Made by a program: the position numbers and the translations under genes. From the NCBI GenBank assembly GCA_018060635.1, contig JAGOVR010000062.1, positions 1 through 8,351 on the forward strand: a DNA stretch of 8,351 nt. Direction: 5' to 3'. Shown here in pieces: positions 1 through 6,645 of the stretch (position 1 is its first letter; each line of letters opens with the position of its first letter). This stretch comes from Bacteriovoracaceae bacterium (GTDB lineage Bacteria; Bdellovibrionota; Bacteriovoracia; Bacteriovoracales; Bacteriovoracaceae). The notes beneath the pieces are model-generated. The model saw only the letters and a program-made list of their open reading frames with translations. It searched no databases and had not been told where the DNA came from.

Positions 1-33
1 CTTGGCCTGTATTCCAAAACAAACGCTTTAAAA

Positions 34-924
34 TTATTTTTTTAATTTAGCAAAGATAAGTGTAATGGGTGATGCCACATAAACAGAAGAGTACGTTCCA
101 ATAATCACTCCTAGCGTGATCACAAAGAAGAAATCTTTAATGCTCTCCCCTCCAAAAAAGTACATTGTAGCCGCAACAAATAAAGTGGTAAGACCAGTAA
201 GAATTGTGCGAGAAAGAGTTTCATTAAGTGCATTATTAATATGATTTGTCAGTTTTCCTGTAGGATCTTTCTTTTCATTTTCACGAACACGGTCATACAC
301 CACCACAGTATCATTCACAGAGTAACCAATAATAGTTAGAAGAGCGGCTACAATCTGCAAAGTAAATTCTTTTTGAGTTAAAATTAAAATTAAAATTAAC
401 ATGATAACGTCATGGACAGTTGCAATGACAGCTCCAGGGCCATATTTAAAATCAAAACGCAGTCCTACATAAACTAAAATACATAGCAAGGCCCAAATCA
501 TGGCCTGAAAACCTGCATTACGAATTTCTTTTCCTGCTTTAGGGCCGACAATTTCTACCCTACGCATCTCAACACCTTGATCGGCAAATTTACTTGTGAG
601 CATAGTAGAAATAGTTTGAGTCACTTGATTTAAATTTTCATCGCTAGCCAAAACCTTAACTAAAAATTCATGATCATCTTCTTTTCCAATACTTTGCACA
701 CTGGCCCCACCAAAACTTTCAGCCAGTGCAGAACGTAAAACAGAAAGATCAATGGCTTGGCCAAACTTTATTTGAAGCTCTGCTCCTCCTCTAAAATCAA
801 CACCGTAATTAAGTCCCTTAGTAAACAACAACACTAAAGTTATAAAAAGGGTGACAAAAGAAAATGTTAAAAAATATGGAAACTTAGCGGTAAAATTAAA
901 ATTAAAGCGTCGAAATGTTGACAT
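34..924 (-). CDS. secF: Protein translocase subunit SecF
   Basis: SecF pairs with SecD in the inner membrane. The complex uses the proton motive force to help preproteins leave SecYEG on the periplasmic side. The 296-residue product has the family layout: a first membrane segment at about 17-35, a GVDFRGG motif at 41-47, a periplasmic domain to about 125, VGPKAGKEI at 126-134, then five predicted membrane segments from about 138 to 292. Conserved membrane motifs include the H171-D172 pair and N204-D205 within GYSVNDT, followed by VYDRVRE at 209-215. The ATG at 922-924 has GAGGG 4 nt upstream. The gene starts 12 nt after the secD stop and is the last minus-strand gene visible; the remaining 33 nt show no clear terminator. 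An LI dipeptide repeat in a membrane segment (about 177-182) is encoded by tandem TTAAAA hexamers. Identity is certain from motifs and from the SecD neighbour. Confidence 0.97.
   Translation of the reverse strand: MSTFRRFNFNFTAKFPYFLTFSFVTLFITLVLLFTKGLNYGVDFRGGAELQIKFGQAIDLSVLRSALAESFGGASVQSIGKEDDHEFLVKVLASDENLNQVTQTISTMLTSKFADQGVEMRRVEIVGPKAGKEIRNAGFQAMIWALLCILVYVGLRFDFKYGPGAVIATVHDVIMLILILILTQKEFTLQIVAALLTIIGYSVNDTVVVYDRVRENEKKDPTGKLTNHINNALNETLSRTILTGLTTLFVAATMYFFGGESIKDFFFVITLGVIIGTYSSVYVASPITLIFAKLKK
378..399. repeat. Tandem TTAAAA hexamers within secF
   Basis: Three perfect copies of TTAAAA at 378-395, followed by TTAA, lie inside secF. They encode alternating Leu and Ile in a membrane segment. 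Because the unit is six bases, gain or loss of a copy would keep the frame and only change the length of the helix. A shorter run of the same type near 893-906 encodes alternating Phe and Asn at the SecF N-terminus. Confidence 0.6.
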
Positions 925-936
925 AAATCCCTCTTT

Positions 937-2646
937 TTAAATGCTAATTTTTTCTGGGTTTTTCATTGTATAAATTTCAAAAAATATTTTAGAAACAAAG
1001 TAAGCTGTGTAAATAGTGGAAGCAATTCCAATAAGAAGTGTCACTGCAAATCCACGCACAGGTCCTGTTCCAAAATTAAGCAGACAAAAACCTGCGAGTG
1101 CCGTAGTAATATTGGCATCCAAAATAGTCCAAAATGCTTGGTCAAATCCTGCTTGAACAGCATTTAAGGTCTTCATGCCTTTCGCAAGCTCTTCCTTAAT
1201 TCTTTCATAGATTAAAATATTAGCATCTACTGCCATACCAATGGTCAGAGCAATCCCTGCAATCCCTGGAAGGGTTAGTGTTGCTCCCATGAAAATAAGC
1301 ACAGACATAATAATAAGGACGTTCAGAACTAACGTAACGTTAGCAATAAACCCCGAAAATTTGTAATAAATTAAAATGAATAAAAAAGCAAAAAGAGCTC
1401 CCACTAAGGCCGCTATTTTAGCACTCTTAATGGAATCAGCTCCTAAGCTAGGACCTACAACTCTTTGCTCTTCAAACTCTAACTGTACGGGAAGGGCTCC
1501 TGCTCTTAAAACTAGTGCGATTTCTCTAGCCTCTTGTAATATCTCATTATAAACACGTGCACCTCCCATAGTAATAACAGCATTCCCATTGGGAATGGGT
1601 GTATTAATCACTGGAGCCGTATAAACATTTCCATCTAATATGATCGCAAGACGTTTGTTCACATTGTCAGTTGTCACATTTTTAAAAACGTTGGCCCCAC
1701 TCGCACTAAAAGTCATAGAAACCGTCGGCATATTCGTTTGAGGATCTGGTCTTACAGCGGCATCTTGTAAATCATCTCCCGTTAAACGGGCCACTGTTTC
1801 CACAAGATAAGGAATATTTTGTTCTAATCCCCCCTCTGTTTTATTTTCTTTTTTCTCAAAAGCTAGTTCATAACCTTGCGGTAAATCTTTTCTTAAAATT
1901 TCATTAACCTTGGCCACGTAATCAGAAAATCTCTCCCCTTTTTTATACTCAATACCTGCCGTTTTAATTTTAGTCATCCACGTTTCAAAAACAGCTGGAT
2001 CAACCGTATCATTTACAATTTTAAATTCTAACTTAGCTGTTTTTCCAATAAGGGCCTTAGCTCTCTCTACATCTTTAACACCAGGAAGTTGGATCACAAT
2101 GCGATCCTTCCCTTGTGAGGTAATTTCAGGTTCTGCCACACCAAATTCATCAATACGATTACGAATAACCTCGATAGATTTGGAAACGGCTCCTTCTTCA
2201 ATTTGATCACGAGTTGCCTGAGTCAGAGCATAGGTAAGTGTTGTTTCTGTTTGAGAGGTAAAACGGAGAAGAGAATCAAAGCCTGCCTCTTTTATCTTCT
2301 CTTTGACGACTTGAATATTTTTAGCATCCTCTAAAATAAGACTGCCTTTAGGGTCTCGCGCATCACTTAAATCTAAATTTCCAATAGTGACAACAAACCC
2401 TTGATCCTTTAAATAACTTTCTAACCTACGTAAATAAATTTTTACTTCATCGGCATAAACTTTTTTAAAGTCTATTCCCATAATAATATAGAGTCCTCCT
2501 TGTAAATCTAAACCTAAATTCACTTTAGATTTAAAAGGAAAGGAACTTTTTTCATCTATTTTCACGAAGCTAGGAACCAACATCAAAAGACAGGCTAGCG
2601 TAATAAGACCAAGTGAAATAAAACGATACCAGAAACTTCGTTTCAT
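937..2646 (-). CDS. secD: Protein translocase subunit SecD
   Basis: SecD is the larger subunit of the proton-driven SecDF accessory complex of the Sec translocon. The 569-residue product has an N-terminal membrane segment at about 9-28 and then the signature GLDLQGG at 45-51. A long periplasmic region follows, with the SecD repeat around 163-210 (NRIDEFGVAEPEI, then VIQLPGV). RAGALPV at 381-387 leads into a five-segment membrane domain from about 405 to 557. This contains VGPSLGADSI at 397-406 and GMAVDANILIYERI at 470-483, whose Asp474 corresponds to the conserved membrane aspartate thought to act in proton transfer. Length is close to the roughly 600 residues usual for proteobacterial SecD. 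The ATG is preceded by AAGGAG at an 8-nt spacing. secF follows after 12 nt. The 60-nt gap to tatA upstream is one of the two larger gaps in the block and could carry an extra signal, but none is clear. Confidence 0.98.
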   Translation of the reverse strand: MKRSFWYRFISLGLITLACLLMLVPSFVKIDEKSSFPFKSKVNLGLDLQGGLYIIMGIDFKKVYADEVKIYLRRLESYLKDQGFVVTIGNLDLSDARDPKGSLILEDAKNIQVVKEKIKEAGFDSLLRFTSQTETTLTYALTQATRDQIEEGAVSKSIEVIRNRIDEFGVAEPEITSQGKDRIVIQLPGVKDVERAKALIGKTAKLEFKIVNDTVDPAVFETWMTKIKTAGIEYKKGERFSDYVAKVNEILRKDLPQGYELAFEKKENKTEGGLEQNIPYLVETVARLTGDDLQDAAVRPDPQTNMPTVSMTFSASGANVFKNVTTDNVNKRLAIILDGNVYTAPVINTPIPNGNAVITMGGARVYNEILQEAREIALVLRAGALPVQLEFEEQRVVGPSLGADSIKSAKIAALVGALFAFLFILIYYKFSGFIANVTLVLNVLIIMSVLIFMGATLTLPGIAGIALTIGMAVDANILIYERIKEELAKGMKTLNAVQAGFDQAFWTILDANITTALAGFCLLNFGTGPVRGFAVTLLIGIASTIYTAYFVSKIFFEIYTMKNPEKISI

Positions 2647-2706
2647 GAGGGAAACTCCTTAAATTAAAAACACTTCATTAATAATGAGAATGATAGAAAG
2701 GAAAGT

Positions 2707-2931
2707 CTAGGATTTTTTATCATTTTGTTCAAGCTCTTCAGAAGTATTTTCTGTTTGGGCAACCTTCTGCTTTAGAACTTGAGTATTTTCATCTTCACCT
2801 TTGGAGGCTTTTTGAAATTCTCGAATCCCTCTCCCTAAGCTTTTAGCCAGCTCTGGAAGTTTTTTAGGACCAATGAAAAGAAGAACAATAATAAGGATGA
2901 GTAGTAATTCACCAAAGCCTAAACCAAACAC
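2707..2931 (-). CDS. tatA: Twin-arginine translocase subunit, TatA/TatE family
   Basis: This is a small Tat component that oligomerises in the inner membrane to pass folded proteins with twin-arginine signals. The 74-residue product has the TatA architecture: a very short N-terminus, one membrane segment at about 8-21, the hinge GPKKLPELAKSLGRG at 21-35, an amphipathic helix to about 44, and a charged polar tail rich in Glu, Lys and Gln. Glu8 and the Ile before the hinge Gly are TatB-like (E. coli TatB also has Glu8 and Leu-Gly-Pro). However, the short tail and the LPEL-LG hinge resemble TatA, so a TatA call is favoured. Many bacteria use one such protein for both roles. The start is GTG, supported by AAGGAG 5 nt upstream, and that ribosome site overlaps the yajC stop. 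No tatC is in the window. Its place between yajC and secD joins Tat and Sec genes in one transcript. Confidence 0.92.
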   Translation of the reverse strand: MFGLGFGELLLILIIVLLFIGPKKLPELAKSLGRGIREFQKASKGEDENTQVLKQKVAQTENTSEELEQNDKKS

Positions 2932-2936
2932 AAAAA

Positions 2937-2942
2937 CTCCTT
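2937..2942 (-). promoter_or_regulatory. Ribosome binding site of tatA overlapping the yajC stop
   Basis: AAGGAG on the minus strand sits 5 nt before the GTG start of tatA. Its first two bases are the last two of the yajC TAA stop. This supports the GTG start, since no ATG lies at a suitable distance, and suggests coupled translation of yajC and tatA. Confidence 0.75.
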
Positions 2943-3285
2943 AAGCTTGCGCTGAAGTGGTGGACTCAGTAATACTTTTTGCTGATCCTCCAATTTGATT
3001 TCTTAAAATTTTCATTTTTACACCTTCAGAAATTTCTAAAGTAGCAACTTGATCGTTAAGACCAACAATAGTGCCAATCATTCCTGATTTGGTATAAACT
3101 TCATCACCTTTTTGTAAAGAACTTAGGTAGCTTTTTTCTTTTTCAAATCGTTTTTTTTGCGGACGAATCATGAGGAAATAAAAAATGACTCCAATTACCA
3201 GCAAAGGAAGAAATTGCATAAGGGCATTGGGTTTAGGAGCAACTTGGGCAGTTTCCTGCGCAAAAGCTAAGGCAAAAAGCATCAT
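2941..3285 (-). CDS. yajC: Preprotein translocase subunit YajC
   Basis: YajC is a small single-span inner-membrane protein that associates with SecDF and the Sec translocon. The 114-residue product has a short N-terminal hydrophobic stretch ending AFAQE, a Pro/Ala linker, a membrane segment at about 22-40, then the family hallmark IRPQKKR at 40-46. This is followed by the cytoplasmic domain with KGDEVYTKSGMIGTI at 59-73. Length matches the usual 85-120 residues. Two ATG codons stand side by side (3283-3285 and 3280-3282). The first is chosen because AGAGG lies 8 nt upstream of it. The gene starts 18 nt after the tgt stop. Its position between tgt and secD is the classic tgt-yajC-secD-secF order, except that tatA intervenes on the secD side. 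Confidence 0.95.
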   Translation of the reverse strand: MMLFALAFAQETAQVAPKPNALMQFLPLLVIGVIFYFLMIRPQKKRFEKEKSYLSSLQKGDEVYTKSGMIGTIVGLNDQVATLEISEGVKMKILRNQIGGSAKSITESTTSAQA

Positions 3286-3303
3286 AATAAGAACCTCTTA
3301 GAG

Positions 3304-4410
3304 TTAGTTTTGAGACGTGTAATTGTTATAGAACCTCTGATAAAATTCGTCAAATCTTCTTTCTAAAATAGCACCTCTCGCCTGCCGCATCATCCATTTG
3401 TAAAAATAAAGATTATGATAGCTCAAAAGTATGCCACCTAAATATTCTCCTACCATAATAAGATGACGCACATAGGCCCTCGAATATCTTTTACACACAA
3501 AACAAGCACAAGAAGAATCAATGGGGCCTGTATCTTTAAGAAAACGATTATTTTTTATATTAAGAGGCCCCCACTGTGTTTGAGCTTGCCCGTTTCTCGC
3601 ATTGCGAGTAGGAAGAACACAATCAAACATATCTAGGCCATTTTTAATTCCATTTAAAATATCTAAAGGCTTCCCCACGCCCATAAGATAGCGCGGTTTA
3701 TCTTCAGGCATCATGGGAACAAATTCTTTACAAAAAGAGACCATCTCATCATTTTTTTCACCCACAGAGAGCCCACCTAACGCATAACCATCAAAATTCA
3801 TTTCTTCCAATGCCTGCAAACAATCTGTGCGTAAATCTAAGTGTAGCCCCCCTTGTACAATTCCAAAAATTTTTTGATGGGGCTTTAGCTCATAGTTTCG
3901 AGAACGTCTTTCCCATTTCAAAGTTCTCTCTAAACTTTTTTTTAAATCTTCTTTGGTGGCAGGAAGCGCAGGGCAATCATCAAACGCCATCACAATATCA
4001 GAACCTAATGCCTTTTGAATCTCCATAGATTTTTCAGGTGATAATAAATGGATTGACCCATCCCAATGAGAAGCAAACTCCACTCCCGCATCCGTGGTTT
4101 TTTTTTGCAAATGTTTAAGTGAAAAAACTTGATAACCTCCTGAATCCGTAAGAATGGGTTTGCGCCAGCTTATAAAACTATGGAGGTCACCAAAGTTTTC
4201 TTCAATCAACTTATGTCCTGGTCGCAAATATAAATGATAAGTATTTCCTAAAATAATAGGAAAATTAAGTTCATCTAACCATTCTTGAGTCATCATTTTT
4301 ACAGAACCCTGTGTCCCGACAGGCATAAAAACGGGAGTCTCAATCTCTCCTTTTTCTGTTTTTATTTTCCCCGCTCGGGCCTCACCTGATTTTCCCTCAA
4401 GTAGAAACAT
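3304..4410 (-). CDS. tgt: tRNA-guanine transglycosylase (preQ1-type)
   Basis: Tgt exchanges guanine-34 in the anticodon of tRNAs Asp, Asn, His and Tyr for the queuosine precursor preQ1. The 368-residue product is full length (E. coli Tgt has 375). Recognisable sites: the general-base Asp89 in LTDSGGYQVFSL, the substrate-pocket residues D144-D145-C146, GGLSVGE at 212-218, the nucleophile Asp263 in DMFDCVLPTRNARNG, and the zinc ligands C301, C303, C306 and H332. The assignment of Asp263 rests on its 38-residue spacing to the first zinc Cys, as in the Zymomonas enzyme. The Cys in the pocket and the presence of QueA in the same operon support preQ1 rather than queuine as substrate. The start overlaps the 3' end of the ABC ATPase gene by 14 nt, and its ribosome site GAGGA lies in that gene. 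The product acts before QueA. Confidence 0.97.
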   Translation of the reverse strand: MFLLEGKSGEARAGKIKTEKGEIETPVFMPVGTQGSVKMMTQEWLDELNFPIILGNTYHLYLRPGHKLIEENFGDLHSFISWRKPILTDSGGYQVFSLKHLQKKTTDAGVEFASHWDGSIHLLSPEKSMEIQKALGSDIVMAFDDCPALPATKEDLKKSLERTLKWERRSRNYELKPHQKIFGIVQGGLHLDLRTDCLQALEEMNFDGYALGGLSVGEKNDEMVSFCKEFVPMMPEDKPRYLMGVGKPLDILNGIKNGLDMFDCVLPTRNARNGQAQTQWGPLNIKNNRFLKDTGPIDSSCACFVCKRYSRAYVRHLIMVGEYLGGILLSYHNLYFYKWMMRQARGAILERRFDEFYQRFYNNYTSQN

Positions 4411-5158
4411 ACTCTTCCTCTAAAAGACCTAAAAACTCTTGAGACCTCGGATGTGTGGGTTTTAAGAAAAAAATTTCTGGTGCGTTTTGTTCTAAAATTT
4501 TTCCGTGATCCATAAAAATAATTTTATCGGCAACATCTTTTGCAAATTTCATCTCATGAGTCACCACCACCATCGTCATTCCTTGCCTTGCCAAATCTCG
4601 CATAACTTTTAAAACTTCCCCTACTAACTCTGGATCTAAGCTACTGGTAGGTTCATCAAATAGCATAATTTGAGGCCCCATACAAAGGGCTCTGGCTATA
4701 GCCACACGTTGTTTTTGTCCTCCCGAAAGAGAACGAGGATATTCATCTTTTTTAGAGGAAAGACCAACTCTTTCTAAAAGAAAGAGAGCCTCTTCTTCTA
4801 CTTCATGATTTTTTTTCTGCAAAACATACAAAGGAGCATGCATAATATTTTGTAAAACAGTCATATGAGGAAATAAATTAAAAGATTGGAAAACCATTCC
4901 CACTTGTGTGCGGTAATGATTCATCTTTTGTTTATTTTGTGGATCAATGAGTTGTCCTTTAAAAAAGATCTCTCCTTTTTGTGGTTTTTCTAAAAAATTT
5001 AAACAGCGTAATAAAGTAGATTTCCCTGACCCTGAAGGCCCCATAATAACAGAGACTTCACCCGCATTAATTTGCAAATCAATTCCTTTTAATACCTCTA
5101 AATCATCAAAACTTTTATGAACATTTTTTGCTTGTAAAATAGGAGTCGCAACTTGCAT
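4397..5158 (-). CDS. Polar amino-acid ABC transporter, ATPase subunit
   Basis: This is the energy-coupling ATPase of an amino-acid importer of the GlnQ/HisP/ArtP type, bound to the cytoplasmic face of the permease encoded next to it. All nucleotide-binding motifs are intact in the 253 residues: Walker A GPSGSGKST at 40-48, Q-loop Gln91 in VFQSFNLFPHMT, signature LSGGQ at 144-148, Walker B IMLFDEP at 164-170 with catalytic Glu169, D-loop SSLD at 172-175 and switch His201. FQSFNLFPHMTVLQN and EVLKVMRDLA are typical of the polar amino-acid subfamily. The ATG immediately follows the permease TAA, and GGGGGAG lies just upstream, inside the last permease codons and next to its stop. The 3' end overlaps tgt by 14 nt. 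The transported amino acid cannot be read from this subunit, so no gene symbol is given. Confidence 0.95.
   Translation of the reverse strand: MQVATPILQAKNVHKSFDDLEVLKGIDLQINAGEVSVIMGPSGSGKSTLLRCLNFLEKPQKGEIFFKGQLIDPQNKQKMNHYRTQVGMVFQSFNLFPHMTVLQNIMHAPLYVLQKKNHEVEEEALFLLERVGLSSKKDEYPRSLSGGQKQRVAIARALCMGPQIMLFDEPTSSLDPELVGEVLKVMRDLARQGMTMVVVTHEMKFAKDVADKIIFMDHGKILEQNAPEIFFLKPTHPRSQEFLGLLEEEYVST
4416..4420 (-). promoter_or_regulatory. Ribosome binding site of tgt inside the ATPase gene
   Basis: GAGGA on the minus strand ends 5 nt before the tgt ATG and is read as Glu codons near the C-terminus of the ABC ATPase. tgt translation therefore probably depends on ribosomes finishing the ATPase gene, which ties tgt to the transporter operon. 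Confidence 0.6.
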
Positions 5159-5836
5159 TTACTCCCCCTTCCTTGCTAGTTTCTTTTCTAAAAAATGCGC
5201 TAGCATACTTAAACTCATAACAACCAATAAGTAACCTAATGCGGCCCAAATATAAACTTCCCACGGTCTTAAATATTTTGCGCCTAGTCTTTGTGTCATA
5301 AATAACAGTTCTGGAAGGGAGATGACAGAGACTAAGGCTGTTTCTTTAGTGAGAGCGGCAAATTCATTTACTAAAGGAGGAATAATTCTGCGATAAGTTT
5401 GAGGAATAATAATTTGCCTCATCGTTTGCCATTCACTTAACCCCAGTGCCCAGCCTGCTTCTTTTTGTCCATGAGGAATTGATTCAATGGCTGAACGAAA
5501 AATCTCTGCTAAATAAGCCGCGGCATTAAGAGACAAGGCAAGCACTCCTGCAGGAAAAGAGTCTAACGTGACATTTATTAAAACAGGTAACGCAAAATAA
5601 ATAAAAAGAAGTTGCAACAAGAGTGGTGTTCCTCTAAAAAAAGTAACATAGGCTGTGGCGAAAACTTTAAAAGGAAAAAAAGGAGAAAGGCGTAACAGGG
5701 CCAAAATCATTCCTAATATAAGCCCCAAAGAGCCACTTAAAAAAGTTAACTTAAGTGTCACTAAGATGCCATCCACTAAACGAGGGAGCACAATAGTAAA
5801 AGAAAATGGCCAAAAACTTAAAGATTCCTCCATCAT
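5159..5836 (-). CDS. Polar amino-acid ABC transporter, permease subunit
   Basis: This is the inner-membrane permease of the amino-acid importer, of the GlnP/HisM/ArtQ type. The 225-residue product has predicted membrane segments at about 11-35, 36-51, 57-87, 95-112 and 190-213. The conserved cytoplasmic EAA loop that docks on the ATPase reads EAGWALGLSEWQTMRQ (126-141), followed by IIIPQ and a Pro-rich turn. FFRGTPLLLQL at 66-76 is another hallmark of the polar amino-acid family. Only one permease gene is present, so the channel is expected to be a homodimer. Two ATG codons are adjacent (5834-5836 and 5831-5833); the first is used here. There is no good Shine-Dalgarno sequence upstream and only 3 nt separate it from the binding-protein stop, so translational coupling is likely. 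The ATPase start abuts its stop. Confidence 0.95.
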   Translation of the reverse strand: MMEESLSFWPFSFTIVLPRLVDGILVTLKLTFLSGSLGLILGMILALLRLSPFFPFKVFATAYVTFFRGTPLLLQLLFIYFALPVLINVTLDSFPAGVLALSLNAAAYLAEIFRSAIESIPHGQKEAGWALGLSEWQTMRQIIIPQTYRRIIPPLVNEFAALTKETALVSVISLPELLFMTQRLGAKYLRPWEVYIWAALGYLLVVMSLSMLAHFLEKKLARKGE

Positions 5837-5839
5837 ATT

Positions 5840-6580
5840 TTAGGCTTTTTTCCCAAACCATTTTTCATAAATTTTATGATAAGTTCCTTCTTTTTTTATT
5901 TCCTTTAAGGCTTTTTCTAATTTTGTATAGAGATCCTTATCTTTTTTACGAATGGCAATACCGATAGGTTCCGTTTGCATCGCAGAGCCTGTCACTTCAA
6001 AAGTTTTTTTGTCTAAATTGGCGTAATAAGCTCCCACTGGTTCATCAATGACAATGAAATCAGCTTGTTTTGATTTGAGTGCAGAGAAAGCATCTGTTGC
6101 AGAAACAAATGTTTTAATATCCTTAAGACCCCAAGTCTTTTTATTTTTTTCTACAAATTCCGAAGAGGTAGTATCTCTTTGTGCCGCCACGATTAGTCCT
6201 TTAGTATCTGCAATACTCTTTACTAATTTAGAGCCTTTCTTGCTGACAAAAATTTGTCCCATGCGAACATACTCTATAAAATCCACGCTTTTTTTGCGCT
6301 CCTGCGTAATATTCAGAGAAGACATAATGATGTCATAACGATTGGAAACTAAGCCTGCTAAAATTCCATCCCATGGCATCACTTTGTATTCTACTTTAAG
6401 TCCTATTTTTTCTGCCAATGCTTGGGCCAAATCTACATCAAAACCTTGCGGCTGTCCTTTTTCATTTTCAAACTCCATAGGAGGATAGGTCGTATCCATC
6501 GCCACCATCAACGTTTTTTCTTTCACCACTGCTATAGCAAAAATAGGAATCAAAAAGAGACTACTTATTATTTTTTTCAT
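5840..6580 (-). CDS. Polar amino-acid ABC transporter, periplasmic binding protein
   Basis: This solute-binding protein (SBP_bac_3 family) captures an amino acid in the periplasm for the adjacent permease and ATPase. The 246-residue product begins with a Sec signal peptide, MKKIISSLFL then a hydrophobic core, with likely cleavage after AIA at residue 17. Family features follow: D29-T-T-Y-P-P-M-E-F, GFDVDLAQALA at 46-56, ITQERKKSVDF at 91-101 whose Arg95 should bind the ligand carboxylate, and FIVIDEP at 175-181 whose Asp179 should bind the ligand amino group. The segment after VDF is IEYVRMG rather than the frequent S-x-PYY, so the pocket may differ from the best-known members; the substrate cannot be named. 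The start at 6578-6580 is chosen over an in-frame ATG 30 nt upstream. It has GGAG 5 nt upstream and starts directly with the signal peptide. Confidence 0.93.
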   Translation of the reverse strand: MKKIISSLFLIPIFAIAVVKEKTLMVAMDTTYPPMEFENEKGQPQGFDVDLAQALAEKIGLKVEYKVMPWDGILAGLVSNRYDIIMSSLNITQERKKSVDFIEYVRMGQIFVSKKGSKLVKSIADTKGLIVAAQRDTTSSEFVEKNKKTWGLKDIKTFVSATDAFSALKSKQADFIVIDEPVGAYYANLDKKTFEVTGSAMQTEPIGIAIRKKDKDLYTKLEKALKEIKKEGTYHKIYEKWFGKKA

Positions 6581-6585
6581 TATTA

Positions 6586-6589
6586 CTCC
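6586..6589 (-). promoter_or_regulatory. Ribosome binding site fixing the binding-protein start
   Basis: GGAG on the minus strand, 5 nt before the ATG at 6578-6580. It decides for this start and against the in-frame ATG at 6608-6610, which would put an unlikely polar extension in front of the signal peptide. Confidence 0.7.
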
Positions 6590-6632
6590 ATTACTGCAAG
6601 ACGATGGCAAAGTTTAGGAAATGTTTTAATAC

Positions 6633-6640
6633 CTGTACAG
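6633..6640. promoter_or_regulatory. Palindrome CTGTACAG between queA and the transporter genes
   Basis: This is a perfect 8-bp palindrome 5 nt beyond the queA stop, in the 65-nt gap before the transporter genes. An AT-rich stretch, GTATTAAAA on the minus strand, follows directly and could be a weak -10 region, but no good -35 partner is visible. It might be an operator for separate control of the transporter; it is also short enough to be chance. Confidence 0.2.
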
Positions 6641-6645
6641 TTTTT

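Noticed and set aside
2..16. TTGG...CCAA hairpin after secF as a terminator
   Set aside because: The stem is only four base pairs and no T tract is visible in the transcript direction before the window ends.
2707..2931. Calling the Tat subunit TatB
   Set aside because: Glu8 is TatB-like, but the protein is only 74 residues with a short tail and a TatA-type hinge, and there is no adjacent tatC.
3810..4028. Plus-strand open stretch inside tgt, and similar ones inside the permease, binding-protein and queA genes
   Set aside because: They are antisense to genes with intact family motifs and show no credible protein features of their own.
6581..6610. In-frame upstream ATG that would add ten residues to the binding protein
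   Set aside because: It would put MPSSCSNGVI in front of an obvious signal peptide, and the downstream ATG has GGAG at an ideal 5-nt spacing.
6633..6640. CTGTACAG as an SOS (LexA) box
   Set aside because: The E. coli-type box is CTGT, eight bases, then ACAG. Here the half-sites touch, and the neighbouring genes are not SOS genes.
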